Notes: generated by a model not told the origin, from the sequence alone. Positions 33,091-40,867 are shown, numbered from the stretch's first letter. The stretch: DNA of 49,258 bases from Rhizobiales bacterium Ga0077525 (GCA_001464835.1 LNDS01000008.1:1-49258), one strand, 5' to 3'. Numbers and translations: made by a program.

Positions 33091-34089
33091 ATGCCGATTT
33101 TGTTGTATTGCGTAGGCGGGCTCGCGGTTGCGGTTGGCGCCGCGATGATCGCCGTCGGCATCCCGAACAATGAGTTCGGCATCGGCAATACTCTGATTGT
33201 GGCCGGGACGACGGCAATCGCCGGCGGCCTTGTAGTCGGCGCGCTCGGCGTGGCCGTGGCGCAGTTGCAGCGCGTTGTTGAGGCTTTGGCGACCCGTGCG
33301 CCGGTCCGGTCAAGCCGGCCGTTCGACACGTTCGATCCCGCCGCTGCCGTTGCCGCCGGTGCCGCCGCGCGGCCGGCGCAGCCTCTGGCGCGGGTTCCGT
33401 TCCCGCCCAAAACCAAACCTGAATTCCGTCCGGAGCCTCCGGCCGAGATCGGCCAGCGCGATGTGTTTCCGCAGCCTTCGCCGCGTGAGGCACTGGCGCG
33501 TGAAACGTCGCAGCGTGAGCCTTTGCCACGCGAGTCGCACAGTGAAACGGCCCAGGATTTTGACGCGCCGGCCTTTTCCGCGCCTACCTTGTCCAACCCC
33601 GATGAGCCGCCGGTCACCGCTGCCGACGAGGCCTACCTGTCGCCGCTGCACCCGGTCGCGCCGCCGCCTTTTGCCGACCGCGAGACCCCGCCGCCCGCGC
33701 CGCGTAAGGCCAGCACCTATTTCGACGCGATGTGGCCGGCCGAGCCCAAGCCGGCCGAGCCAGCAGCGCCGGAGCCGAGAGTTTCGGAGTTTCAATGGTC
33801 CGACGTGCGACGCAGCGAGCCCAGCCCCGTTGACGCAAATCCAGCGGACGAGCCGCTGCGTGCCACCGATGACAACGAGCCCGTGGCCGAGAACGATCTG
33901 CATGCGCAGGAGGACGACATTGACGACAGCGAGGCGCCGCGCAACGTCGCCATCCTGAAGTCCGGCGTCGTCGATGGCATGGGCTACACCTTGTACGTCG
34001 ATGGCTCGATCGAAGCCGAATTGCCGCAAGGAACGTTGCGCTTTGCCTCGATCAACGAACTGCGCAGCCACCTGGAAAAGACGTCCTAA
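33091..34089 (+). CDS. Proline-rich membrane protein of Rhizobiales, function unknown
   Basis: This 332-residue protein has two N-terminal membrane helices (about 3-22 and 30-55, joined by IPNNEFGIGN). A long, low-complexity Pro/Ala/Glu-rich region follows (about 70-275), and then a compact conserved C-terminal domain: NVAILKSGVVDGMGYTLYVDGSIEAELPQGTLRFASINELRSHLE (about 284-328). That domain resembles a small beta-sheet plus helix and is the best-conserved part in relatives; I cannot assign its function. The topology suggests an inner-membrane anchor with a flexible spacer presenting the terminal domain in the cytoplasm. ATG 33091 follows a weak AAAGGA 12 bases upstream. It is the last gene before the AT-rich leader of mucR. 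Confidence 0.75.
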   Translation: MPILLYCVGGLAVAVGAAMIAVGIPNNEFGIGNTLIVAGTTAIAGGLVVGALGVAVAQLQRVVEALATRAPVRSSRPFDTFDPAAAVAAGAAARPAQPLARVPFPPKTKPEFRPEPPAEIGQRDVFPQPSPREALARETSQREPLPRESHSETAQDFDAPAFSAPTLSNPDEPPVTAADEAYLSPLHPVAPPPFADRETPPPAPRKASTYFDAMWPAEPKPAEPAAPEPRVSEFQWSDVRRSEPSPVDANPADEPLRATDDNEPVAENDLHAQEDDIDDSEAPRNVAILKSGVVDGMGYTLYVDGSIEAELPQGTLRFASINELRSHLEKTS

Positions 34090-34108
34090 AAACCAATAAA
34101 AAGGGCGG

Positions 34109-34125
34109 GCGCCGCCGCGCGGCGC
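34109..34125. terminator. GC hairpin after the proline-rich gene
   Basis: GCGCCGC-CGC-GCGGCGC forms a perfect 7-bp stem with a 3-base loop, 20 bases after the stop at 34089. The following bases (TCTCAATAG) are not a T-run, so factor-independent termination would be weak; it may mainly protect the 3' end. Confidence 0.4.
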
Positions 34126-34234
34126 TCTCAATAGCCTCGTGTATTCAATAGCATCACAGCAGAGAGTATAGTCTAGCCGGGAATATGCCCGCGTTCGACT
34201 TGCGGTACTTTAAGTCTGATAGTACTGTTTAAAT

Positions 34235-34247
34235 ATAAGAATCTTAT
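34235..34247. promoter_or_regulatory. AT-rich inverted repeat with GANTC in the mucR leader
   Basis: ATAAGAATCTTAT has 6-base arms around a central A; the centre contains GAATC (34239-34243), a CcrM-type site. It lies in a markedly AT-rich patch (34198-34262, including TTTAAATATAAG), 115 bases before the mucR start. MucR/Ros proteins bind AT-rich DNA with T-A steps and repress their own genes, so this is a plausible autoregulatory region. The rest of 34126-34361 shows no gene. Confidence 0.45.
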
Positions 34248-34361
34248 CAGCAATAAATTGCGACATCGGTCCGCCCCAGGACGTCACTGACCTTTTCAAT
34301 GGTCTGACCCTTTAGGGGCGCGCCGGGACCGGTGGGCGGTAATAGGCAGGGGACGGGCTCG

Positions 34362-34781
34362 ATGAACGACAGCACAGCCAGCGGAAACTATATCGAACTG
34401 ACGGCCGAGATCGTCTCGGCCTATGTCAGCAACAACACCGTCGCCGCTGCGGAAATCCCCAGCCTGATCAATCAGGTGCACGCCGCGCTCAGCCGCGTTT
34501 CCGGCAAGCCAGGAGAGTCCCCGGCGGAGCCCTTGAAGCCGGCGGTGTCGGTCAAGAAGTCGATCACGCCCGAGCACATTGTCTGTCTCGAGGACGGCAA
34601 GAAATTCAAGTCCCTCAAGCGGCACTTGCGCACGCAGTACAATATGACTCCCGAGCAGTACCGCGAGAAGTGGAACCTAGGCGCCGATTATCCGATGGTG
34701 GCGCCGAACTATGCCGCCGCCCGTTCGCAACTGGCCAAGCAGATGGGGCTCGGCCAGCAGCGCCGCCGCCGCGTCAAATAG
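34362..34781 (+). CDS. MucR/Ros family transcriptional regulator
   Basis: This 139-residue, H-NS-like global regulator of alphaproteobacteria (exopolysaccharide, motility, virulence, cell-cycle genes) has an N-terminal oligomerisation helix region ([27 protein letters not shown], 10-36) and a C-terminal Ros-type DNA-binding domain (67-125; [47 protein letters not shown]). Of the four zinc ligands known from Ros (Cys, Cys, His, His), only Cys75 and His88 remain: the others read Asp78 and Tyr93. Asp replacement of the second Cys is known in the family, and some Mesorhizobium relatives fold without zinc. ATG 34362 is preferred over the 10-residue-longer form at 34332. A DUF6456 gene follows. Confidence 0.93.
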   Translation: MNDSTASGNYIELTAEIVSAYVSNNTVAAAEIPSLINQVHAALSRVSGKPGESPAEPLKPAVSVKKSITPEHIVCLEDGKKFKSLKRHLRTQYNMTPEQYREKWNLGADYPMVAPNYAAARSQLAKQMGLGQQRRRRVK

Positions 34782-34857
34782 GACGCATTTTCTGGATAAT
34801 AGTCCTTGATTTGGATTTCCCCCTTCTGTAGGCTCGTGATCCTACAAGGAGAGGGCC

Positions 34858-35487
34858 ATGAAATCGAGAACGAGGCGATCCCCCGCGGCCGATAAATCCA
34901 TCCCAAATGTCGGACTGTTTCGCGCGCAACATCTGGCGCTGGCTGAGCGCGTCATCGTCACCGGGCATGGCGCGCAAACCGTGACCATGGACGATTCCGA
35001 AAGCCCACTGGCTTGGCTGGCGCGCCGCCGCGGCCGCGACGGGCGCGCCCTGGTGGCGCCGCATCAGTTCCTGGCCGGCGAAAGACTGCGCGCCGACTTC
35101 ACGCGCGCCCATATGATGCCGCGCACCACGGCGAACTGGTCGAGCCCGATGTCATCGGGCCGGCGCGGCGAAGCCGGCGACAGCGCCGCCGACTTTACCG
35201 CTGCGACGATCGCCTCGCGTCAGCGCGTCAACCAGGCGCTCGAGGCGGTCGGGCCGGAATTTTCCGGCCTGCTGCTTGATCTGTGCTGCTTCCTCAAGGG
35301 CCTCGAGGATATCGAGCGCGAGCGAGGCTGGCCGGCCCGTTCCGCCAAGGTCGTCCTGCAACTCGGGCTGGACCGGCTGGCGCGCCATTACGGTTACATG
35401 GCGCAGGCAAAAGGGCGCTCCGATGCGCCGGCTCGTACCTGGCTGGCCGACGGCGCTGCGTTCACGGTCGAGCGGCCGGCTGGCTAG
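34858..35487 (+). CDS. DUF6456 domain-containing protein
   Basis: This 209-residue soluble, basic protein has the DUF6456 core SPLAWLARRRGRDGRALVAPHQFLAGERLRADFTRAHMMPRTTANW (about 49-94), followed by a helical half (RQRVNQALEAVGPEFSGLLLDLCCFLKGLEDIERERGWPARSAKVVLQLGLDRLARHYGY). The second half has the look of a helix-turn-helix-like DNA-binding domain of phage-type replication or antirepressor proteins, and relatives are annotated as helix-turn-helix proteins. ATG 34858 has GGAGAGGG upstream. The function is unknown; DNA binding is inferred. It converges with sufE, the two genes sharing the CTAG stop at 35484-35487. Confidence 0.8.
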   Translation: MKSRTRRSPAADKSIPNVGLFRAQHLALAERVIVTGHGAQTVTMDDSESPLAWLARRRGRDGRALVAPHQFLAGERLRADFTRAHMMPRTTANWSSPMSSGRRGEAGDSAADFTAATIASRQRVNQALEAVGPEFSGLLLDLCCFLKGLEDIERERGWPARSAKVVLQLGLDRLARHYGYMAQAKGRSDAPARTWLADGAAFTVERPAG

Positions 35488-35912
35488 GCGGCCGCAAGCG
35501 CTGCCGCGGCCTCCGTGCGGATGCGCTCGACCATCGAGCGCAGACCGTTCGAGCGTTGCGGCGTCAGGTTTTCGCGCAGGCCGATGCGCTCAAACAATTC
35601 GAGCGCGTCGGTGGCGAGTATTCGGCGCGCCGGCTTGCCGGAATAAAGCGCGATCAGAATGGCGACCAGGCCGCGCACGATATGGGCATCGCTGTCGCCG
35701 CGAAACGTCATCACCGGCCCATCGGCGTCGCCCGGTTCGCTGCGTGTGACCAGCCAGACCTGGCTGGCGCAGCCTTGCACCTTGTTGGTCTCGGTGTGCT
35801 CGCTGTCCGGCATCGGCGGCAAGGCCTTGCCCAACTCGATGACATAGCGATAGCGGTCGTCCCACTCATCGAGCAGCGTGAAGTTCTCAACGATATCGTC
35901 GATTTCGGTCAT
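35484..35912 (-). CDS. sufE: SufE family cysteine desulfuration protein
   Basis: This 142-residue sulfur-acceptor protein stimulates the SufS cysteine desulfurase and passes persulfide sulfur to the SufBCD scaffold for Fe-S cluster assembly. The acceptor is Cys48 in NKVQGCASQVWL; the start DDIVENFTLLDEWDDRYRYVIELGKALPPMP and the late FRGDSDAHIVRGLVAILIALYSGK are also family hallmarks. ATG 35912 is chosen over the in-frame ATG at 35948 since the family begins with MTEIDDIVENF. No other suf gene is in the window, which is common for stand-alone alphaproteobacterial sufE. The protein is cytoplasmic. Confidence 0.94.
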   Translation of the reverse strand: MTEIDDIVENFTLLDEWDDRYRYVIELGKALPPMPDSEHTETNKVQGCASQVWLVTRSEPGDADGPVMTFRGDSDAHIVRGLVAILIALYSGKPARRILATDALELFERIGLRENLTPQRSNGLRSMVERIRTEAAAALAAA

Positions 35913-36005
35913 CGGGGGATATATAGGCCGGATAACGGCGATGACCAATCAATAAGGGGCAGGGCGCGACCGGCGCCCGTGCCAGTTTGGATTCATGACC
36001 GAGGG

Positions 36006-36482
36006 TCAGGCTGCCGGACGGTTGTTGCGCGCTTCGCGGCGCGGCGGCAACGGAACCGGCGCGTGCCAGGCCGGCTGCAAATCGGCCGGGGTCAATGTCC
36101 CCTTCGCCGCATGCCCAACAGCACCCGTCGCGGTAACCGGCACCACCTTGACGGCGGCGGCCGTCGTCTCAGACTTGTCGGCCTTGGCCACCGTTTCCGG
36201 GACCGGCGCCTTTTCGTTGAGCTTGGTGCTGATGAATTCGTAGATCGTGCGCGCGCCCGCCTCGGCCTTGTGGCCGATCGCGGTGGCAACCTTGCCGCCG
36301 ACAATGCAGGCATCCGGCTGGCGGTCGCAGAAACCGCGCGCGTCCGACATCGCAGCGCTGGCCAGCGACACCGCCTGCACCGCGTCGATCTGTGTATCCG
36401 GTGACGTGGTCTTTGCGCCGCCGCTCGGGAGCAGCACGCAAACGACGGTCAGCCAAAACCCCATTCGCAACAAGAAGAACAT
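36006..36482 (-). CDS. DUF5330 domain-containing small membrane protein
   Basis: This 158-residue protein begins with one hydrophobic segment (MFFLLRMGFWLTVVCVLLPSG), an uncleaved anchor or signal peptide. The conserved DUF5330 part follows: IDAVQAVSLASAAMSDARGFCDRQPDACIVGGKVATAIGHKAEAGARTIYEFI (about 33-85), with the Cys pair (FCDRQPDAC) likely forming a disulfide outside the cytoplasm. The C-terminal 70 residues are Ala/Pro-rich and variable. ATG 36482 has a short TAGGG upstream; ATG 36494 is also possible. The function is unknown. It is divergent from the DivJ-like kinase across a 443-base gap holding two palindromes. Confidence 0.8.
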   Translation of the reverse strand: MFFLLRMGFWLTVVCVLLPSGGAKTTSPDTQIDAVQAVSLASAAMSDARGFCDRQPDACIVGGKVATAIGHKAEAGARTIYEFISTKLNEKAPVPETVAKADKSETTAAAVKVVPVTATGAVGHAAKGTLTPADLQPAWHAPVPLPPRREARNNRPAA

Positions 36483-36599
36483 GACCCTACCCATTATCCC
36501 CGACGGCTTTTGCGCCGCCTTACCCAAAAACTTAGCAGACAGGATTGAAGCTGTCGTTGGCAATGAAGCGCAGTTTTTGGCCAGTATTGATGCAAGTTC

Positions 36600-36640
36600 G
36601 ACGCAAATTTGCGTCAAATGCGACAGATTCAAATTTGAAT
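36600..36640. promoter_or_regulatory. Two adjacent perfect palindromes between DUF5330 and the kinase gene
   Basis: GACGCAAATTTGCGTC (36600-36615) is a perfect 16-bp palindrome, and ATTCAAATTTGAAT (36627-36640) a perfect 14-bp palindrome. They share the CAAATTTG core, and their centres are 26 bp apart (about 2.5 helical turns). GATTC at 36626-36630 is a GANTC site overlapping the second arm. Tandem dyads of this kind usually bind a homodimeric repressor cooperatively. They lie 118 bases upstream of the DUF5330 start and 286 bases before the kinase start. Confidence 0.6.
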
Positions 36641-36821
36641 AAAATTGTAGCGATCCCGCCGGCCTGCCCGGCGGCGGGCGTTTCGCCGCGACAGCGCATG
36701 GTTACTGCATCGGTAATAAATCAAATGCGCGCGCTGCGAATGCGCGAAATGGCAACAGATATTTCACCATGACCACCAATTGGCGGCTCGAATATGGGAG
36801 AAAACGCAGCAATCCGGCCGC

Positions 36822-36839
36822 GCGGCGCTTCCGCGCCGC
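36822..36839. terminator. GC hairpin in the leader of the kinase gene
   Basis: GCGGCGC-TTCC-GCGCCGC is a perfect 7-bp stem with a stable TTCC-type loop, 87 bases before the kinase start and followed by CGCCTTTAGCTTTC. It could pause or attenuate transcription into the kinase or be the 3' end of an unknown transcript. Apart from this hairpin and the two palindromes, 36483-36925 shows no convincing gene. Confidence 0.35.
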
Positions 36840-36925
36840 CGCCTTTAGCTTTCGCTTAAGCGGCTCTGTCTTAGGGTGCCCGAACGAAAAAGGGGCGCGT
36901 CTTTAAAAGGCGTGAGACAGGGACC

Positions 36926-38746
36926 GTGAGTTTCCTCACACCAGTGTGGAACTATGTTGACGCGTTAGTGCATCCGGCAGCGCAGCAGGATGCGTTGACC
37001 GCCGCCCGCCATCGCGCGTTCATTGCGCCGCGTCTGGTCGGCAGCCTGGCGGCGCTGGCGACGTTCCCGGTCTACATTGCCTTCCGCGGCGTGCCGAGCG
37101 TGCTCGAAGTCGGCGTGTTCGGCTGGCTGGTCGCGCCGATCCTGATCGCCTATTTCCTGTCGCGCACCGGCCGTTATGAAAGTGCGCACATCCTCTCCTC
37201 GCTTTCGCTGACCGGTCTTGTGACCGTGGTCGCTCTGTTCAACGGTGGCATCGGCTCTTTCGCCGCCATCTGGCTAGTCGTCGTGCCGCTGGAAGCCGCG
37301 CTTTCGGCGTCGCGCCGCGTGGTGGCGATGGCCTCGACCATTGCGCTTGTCGCCGCCGGTCTGCTGCTGGTGTTGAGCGCGACCGAGCATCTGCCGCCGC
37401 TTGCAACTCTCGGCAATGAACACGGCGCGTTGGCTGCGCTCGGTATCGTCTCCGCCGCGCTGTACGCCACCGGCCTGGCGCTCGGCGCCGAGTCGCTTGC
37501 CCGCACCAGTTTCTGGCTGCTTTATGCCGAGGAAGACCGCTACCGCCTGCTGGCGCGCAACATGACCGACGTCATCGCGCGCCACGACCGCAATGGCGCC
37601 GTCTTGTTCGTTTCCCCGGCGGCGGAATCTTTGTTCGGCGTGCCGGCGAATGAATTGTCCGGGCACGGCATGTTCGATCGCGTGCATGTCGCCGACCGGC
37701 CGGCTTTCCTCACCGCGCTGGCCGACGCCGCCGCCAAAGGCGAAGTGCGCTCCGTTGAATTCCGCGTCCGCCATTCGGGCGATGCCGTTCATCACGCCGG
37801 CCGCTTCGTCTGGGTCGAAATGCGCTGCCGGCCGCTCGATCAGGTGGCCGACAAATCGAATGCCGCCGAGCGCGAAGTGGTCGCCGTGCTGCGCGACATC
37901 AGCGACCGCAAGATCAATGAACAGGCGATTGAAATCGCCCGTGCCGAGCAGGAGCGCGCCAGCGCCTCCAAGAGCCGTTTCCTGGCGACGATGAGCCACG
38001 AACTCCGTACGCCGCTCAACGCCATCATCGGCTTTTCCGAAATGCTCACCAATGACGAACTGCTGCTGCAACCGGCGCGCCGGCTGGAATACGCCAAACT
38101 CATCAACGAATCCGGCCATCATTTGCTGTCGGTCGTCAACGGCATTCTCGATATGTCGAAGATGGAAACCGGCAATTTCGAGATCACGCCGGAGCCCTTC
38201 GCGCCGGCGCCGGCCACCGTCAGCTGCTGCGATCTTCTCGCGCTGAAGGCGCGCGATGCCGGCGTCGAGATCAGGACGCGGATCGCGCCGGATTTGCCGG
38301 AGATCGTCGGCGACCGCCGCGCGTTCAACCAGATACTGATCAATCTCATTTCCAACGCCATCAAGTTCACGCCGCGCGGCGGCCGCATTACCGTCAGCGC
38401 GCAATGCGAAGGCGCGCGGCTGGCTGTCGCCGTCGAAGACACCGGCGTCGGCATCGGTGAAGCCGATCTGCCGCGTCTGGGCGAGGCGTTTTTCCAAGCG
38501 CGCGCGTCTTATGATCGCCGTCATGACGGGTCCGGCCTCGGCCTGTCCATCGTCAAGGGGCTGGTCAAGCTGCATGGCGGCGACATCGATATCCGCAGCC
38601 GGCTCGGCGAGGGCACCAAGGTGACGATCCGCTTGCCGCTCGATTGCGAAGGCGGGAGGCCGGCAGCCGATCCGATCAAGCTCGTCACCGACCGCGCCAG
38701 CGAGCTGGCCGCCGCTGCCAAGGTTCTGGTGAAGAAAAGTGCGTAA
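36926..38746 (+). CDS. PAS-domain sensor histidine kinase, DivJ/PleC-like
   Basis: This 606-residue membrane kinase has about six N-terminal helices (residues 36-190), a PAS domain (about 205-325; RYRLLARNMTDVIARHDRNGAVLFVSPAAESLFG), the dimerisation/phosphoacceptor domain with His358 (FLATMSHELRTPLNAIIGFSEML), and an ATPase domain with the N-box NLISNAIKFTP (473-483), DTGVGI (505-510) and GSGLGL (535-540). The layout and DivJ/PleC-type H-box point to the cell-cycle kinase group that phosphorylates DivK and PleD; the assignment is inference from architecture. It uses GTG 36926 with AGGGA upstream. The next gene overlaps its end by 8 bases. No response regulator gene is adjacent, typical of this class. 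Confidence 0.85.
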   Translation: MSFLTPVWNYVDALVHPAAQQDALTAARHRAFIAPRLVGSLAALATFPVYIAFRGVPSVLEVGVFGWLVAPILIAYFLSRTGRYESAHILSSLSLTGLVTVVALFNGGIGSFAAIWLVVVPLEAALSASRRVVAMASTIALVAAGLLLVLSATEHLPPLATLGNEHGALAALGIVSAALYATGLALGAESLARTSFWLLYAEEDRYRLLARNMTDVIARHDRNGAVLFVSPAAESLFGVPANELSGHGMFDRVHVADRPAFLTALADAAAKGEVRSVEFRVRHSGDAVHHAGRFVWVEMRCRPLDQVADKSNAAEREVVAVLRDISDRKINEQAIEIARAEQERASASKSRFLATMSHELRTPLNAIIGFSEMLTNDELLLQPARRLEYAKLINESGHHLLSVVNGILDMSKMETGNFEITPEPFAPAPATVSCCDLLALKARDAGVEIRTRIAPDLPEIVGDRRAFNQILINLISNAIKFTPRGGRITVSAQCEGARLAVAVEDTGVGIGEADLPRLGEAFFQARASYDRRHDGSGLGLSIVKGLVKLHGGDIDIRSRLGEGTKVTIRLPLDCEGGRPAADPIKLVTDRASELAAAAKVLVKKSA

Positions 38747-39494
38747 GCGCAAGGCTCCGGCAATCGAGATCGAAGAAAGCGCCAGCGGCATCGGCGCCGC
38801 CATCAGCCGTCACCCGCGTGAATTCGTGGCGCTGGTCATGGCGACCGCCGCGGTCGGCGCGATTTTCAGCAATGCCTTGTTCATGCAAAGCGGTCCGCAC
38901 CCGGCGCCGATCTTCGCGGCGCGGCCTTTGATGACGGCAATGCCGCCTGCCGCTGCAACGCCGCCTGCCATTGCAACGCGTCCGGTTGCAGTCGAGCCCG
39001 TTCGAATTGCTAATCCGCCCGCCGCCGCGCCGGTGCGAAATCGTGTTCAGTTGATTGCCGAAATTCAGCGCGAACTGACGCGGCGCGGTTTTTATGACGG
39101 CGTCGCCGACGGCGTCTGGGGCGCGAAGACCGATGCCGGCGCGCGCGATTTCCTGCAGGCCGCCGGAATTCGCATGAACCCGGACGTCAGCGAAGAATTG
39201 CTGCGGACAATCCAAGGCTCGCCGTCGAAGGCGGTAAGTGCGGCGGCTGTTTCGGCTCCGGCGCGCAACGATCCGATTGCGGATCTTATTGCGCCCTCCA
39301 AGCGCGTGCTGGCCATTCAGCGCGCGCTCAGCGACTTCGGCTATGGCCAGATCAAGCAGACTGGTGCCTATGATCCGGAAACCCGCACGGCCATCGAGAA
39401 ATTCGAGCGCGATCACAGGCTGCCGGTCACCGGGCAGATTTCCGATCGCTTCGTGCGCGAACTGGCCGCCATGACCGGCCGTCCGCTGGAGTAA
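38739..39494 (+). CDS. Membrane-anchored protein with two peptidoglycan-binding domains
   Basis: This 251-residue protein starts (GTG 38739) inside the end of the kinase gene. A short cytoplasmic tail precedes one membrane helix (about 27-50, FVALVMATAAVGAIFSNALFM), an Ala/Pro spacer (53-98), and then two PG_binding_1-like domains in the periplasm: QLIAEIQRELTRRGFYDGVADGVWGAKTDAGARDFLQAAGI (about 103-143) and VLAIQRALSDFGYGQIKQTGAYDPETRTAIEKFERDHRLPVTGQISDRF (about 190-238). Such domains bind cell-wall muropeptides. The 8-base overlap with a DivJ-like kinase suggests a cell-division or envelope role linked to the kinase, perhaps localising it or sensing wall growth; this is inference. Confidence 0.85.
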   Translation: MRKRKAPAIEIEESASGIGAAISRHPREFVALVMATAAVGAIFSNALFMQSGPHPAPIFAARPLMTAMPPAAATPPAIATRPVAVEPVRIANPPAAAPVRNRVQLIAEIQRELTRRGFYDGVADGVWGAKTDAGARDFLQAAGIRMNPDVSEELLRTIQGSPSKAVSAAAVSAPARNDPIADLIAPSKRVLAIQRALSDFGYGQIKQTGAYDPETRTAIEKFERDHRLPVTGQISDRFVRELAAMTGRPLE

Positions 39495-39529
39495 TAGCGG
39501 CGCGGCATCGCGCATGTTATCGATGAGCG

Positions 39530-39880
39530 ATGCGATTGAAATCCGGAATTTGGGTGGCGGCCTATGTTCGCCGCTGCCATGTGGAAGGCGCCTTTGCCGC
39601 CATCGTCAAGCGCGGCGCCGAGGAAGCGGGCGCCATCTATATCAAGCTGAACAGGCTTGACGGCACCGGCACGCTCTATGGCCCGGCGCCACAGACGGTG
39701 TTCGACGCCGCCCAGCCGATCGATCGCATTTTCACCATCGTGCTGGGGCGGCAGGGTCCGGTGCCGGAGGCCGAGATCGACGCGCGCCTGAAGCGTGAAA
39801 TCGGTTTCGATCCGGACATCTGGATTGTCGAGGTCGAGGACAGAGCCGGGCGGCATTTCCTCGACGCCTTGGTGCCGTGA
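39530..39880 (+). CDS. DUF1491 family protein
   Basis: This 116-residue protein matches DUF1491: SGIWVAAYVRRCHVEGAFAAIVKRGAEEAGAIYIKLNRLDGTGTLYGPAP (5-55), an acidic/hydrophobic middle, and DARLKREIGFDPDIWIVEVEDRAGRHFLD. The family is a small cytoplasmic alpha/beta protein of unknown function, usually conserved near cell-wall or cell-division genes in alphaproteobacteria. It starts 35 bases after the peptidoglycan-binding gene on the same strand, so the three genes may be one operon. Its stop is 6 bases from the converging DUF2336 gene. Confidence 0.88.
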   Translation: MRLKSGIWVAAYVRRCHVEGAFAAIVKRGAEEAGAIYIKLNRLDGTGTLYGPAPQTVFDAAQPIDRIFTIVLGRQGPVPEAEIDARLKREIGFDPDIWIVEVEDRAGRHFLDALVP

Positions 39881-39886
39881 GGGCGG

Positions 39887-40798
39887 TCAGCGCGTCGATT
39901 TAAGCCGCGCCGGCTGCTGCACGCTTGTGCGGACGTCCCGATGCGTCGCGCTTTGCGTCCGGCCATCGCGTTTGCCGTCCTGACCGTAGACTGGCTGATG
40001 CGCGGGCGCGGCGGCCGCGCCGGTATCCCGCCAGATCGTCAGCATGCGCTCGGCGGCTTCGCGCGTGAGTTCGTCGAACAGGTCGGCAAGATCGTACACG
40101 CGCTGGACCGATTGCCCGACCGCCGGGTTGAGGAACAGCAGCACCCGCTGAAGCACCGCGGCCTTCATGCCGAGCGCCTTGGCCGCCACCACGATCGGCT
40201 CGCCGGATGCATCGGCCGCGATTCGCGCGCCGAGACCGCGCGGCAGGCGCAGCGTGCGTTCGAGGAGCCGGCTGAATTCGTTGGTATTGCGCTGGAGCGC
40301 CGCGTTCTCAAGGCCTTTGATGACGTCGGCGGAAGCCGGCGCCGGCAGCCGCACCGATGTGGTCGCGGCGGCATCGAGATGAAGCAGGATCAGGCGGCGG
40401 TCTTCGCTGCTGGACGAGAAGAAAAGATCGGTCAGGCTTTCGGTAGCGGGGTCGGTATCGGTATCCTGCGCGGCTATAGCCGGGGCGGCGAAGTTCACGT
40501 CCGGCAGTGCGGCGGGCCGGGATGCGGACGCTGTCATGCCGAGCCTGGTCAGCACCGCGGCCGGGGCCCCGGCATAACCGGAAAGACTGGCGGCAACCGC
40601 GGCGCGGGTGGCGTCATCGACGGTATCGATGAGACCGAGCGCCAGTTCGACATATTGGGTGATTTCGTCGGCGCTGTGCGTCGGCTTCTGCACGTAAAGG
40701 TCGGTCAAAACGCGCAAAAGCGTGGGACGGACATCGACGCCATCGCGGCAGGCCAGATCGACCAGGCCATCGAGACGCGGATACGCGGGGGACTTCAT
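39887..40798 (-). CDS. DUF2336 domain-containing protein
   Basis: This 303-residue soluble all-helical protein has the alphaproteobacterial DUF2336 pattern. HEAT-like repeats dominate: SADEITQYVELALGLIDTVDDATRAAVAASLSGYAGAPAAVL (about 37-78), ESLTDLFFSSSSEDRRLILLHLD, and VVAAKALGMKAAVLQRVLLFLNPAVGQSVQRVYDLADLFDELTREAAERMLTIWR (about 209-263). The C-terminal 35 residues are low-complexity. The family's role is unclear; some members sit near flagellar or chemotaxis genes. Its ATG (40798) is 54 bases from a CtrA-like site. It is divergent from the small gene at 41008. Confidence 0.85.
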   Translation of the reverse strand: MKSPAYPRLDGLVDLACRDGVDVRPTLLRVLTDLYVQKPTHSADEITQYVELALGLIDTVDDATRAAVAASLSGYAGAPAAVLTRLGMTASASRPAALPDVNFAAPAIAAQDTDTDPATESLTDLFFSSSSEDRRLILLHLDAAATTSVRLPAPASADVIKGLENAALQRNTNEFSRLLERTLRLPRGLGARIAADASGEPIVVAAKALGMKAAVLQRVLLFLNPAVGQSVQRVYDLADLFDELTREAAERMLTIWRDTGAAAAPAHQPVYGQDGKRDGRTQSATHRDVRTSVQQPARLKSTR

Positions 40799-40851
40799 CG
40801 GAACACCAACGCTGAAACAACAAGCCAGGTGGTCACTTTAGTCCGGTCGCG

Positions 40852-40867
40852 TTAGCAGAGCGTTAAC
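40852..40867. promoter_or_regulatory. CtrA-like binding site
   Basis: TTAG-CAGAGCG-TTAAC (40852-40867) matches the CtrA consensus TTAA-N7-TTAAC except for one base in the first half. It lies 54 bases upstream of the DUF2336 ATG and 141 bases upstream of the small gene at 41008. In a Hyphomicrobiales background CtrA control is plausible, but one motif alone is weak evidence. The rest of 40799-41007 holds no other clear signal. Confidence 0.35.

Noticed and set aside
36545..36772. 75-residue plus-strand frame upstream of the kinase
   Set aside because: It runs through both palindromes, has no ribosome-binding site, and its sequence looks random.
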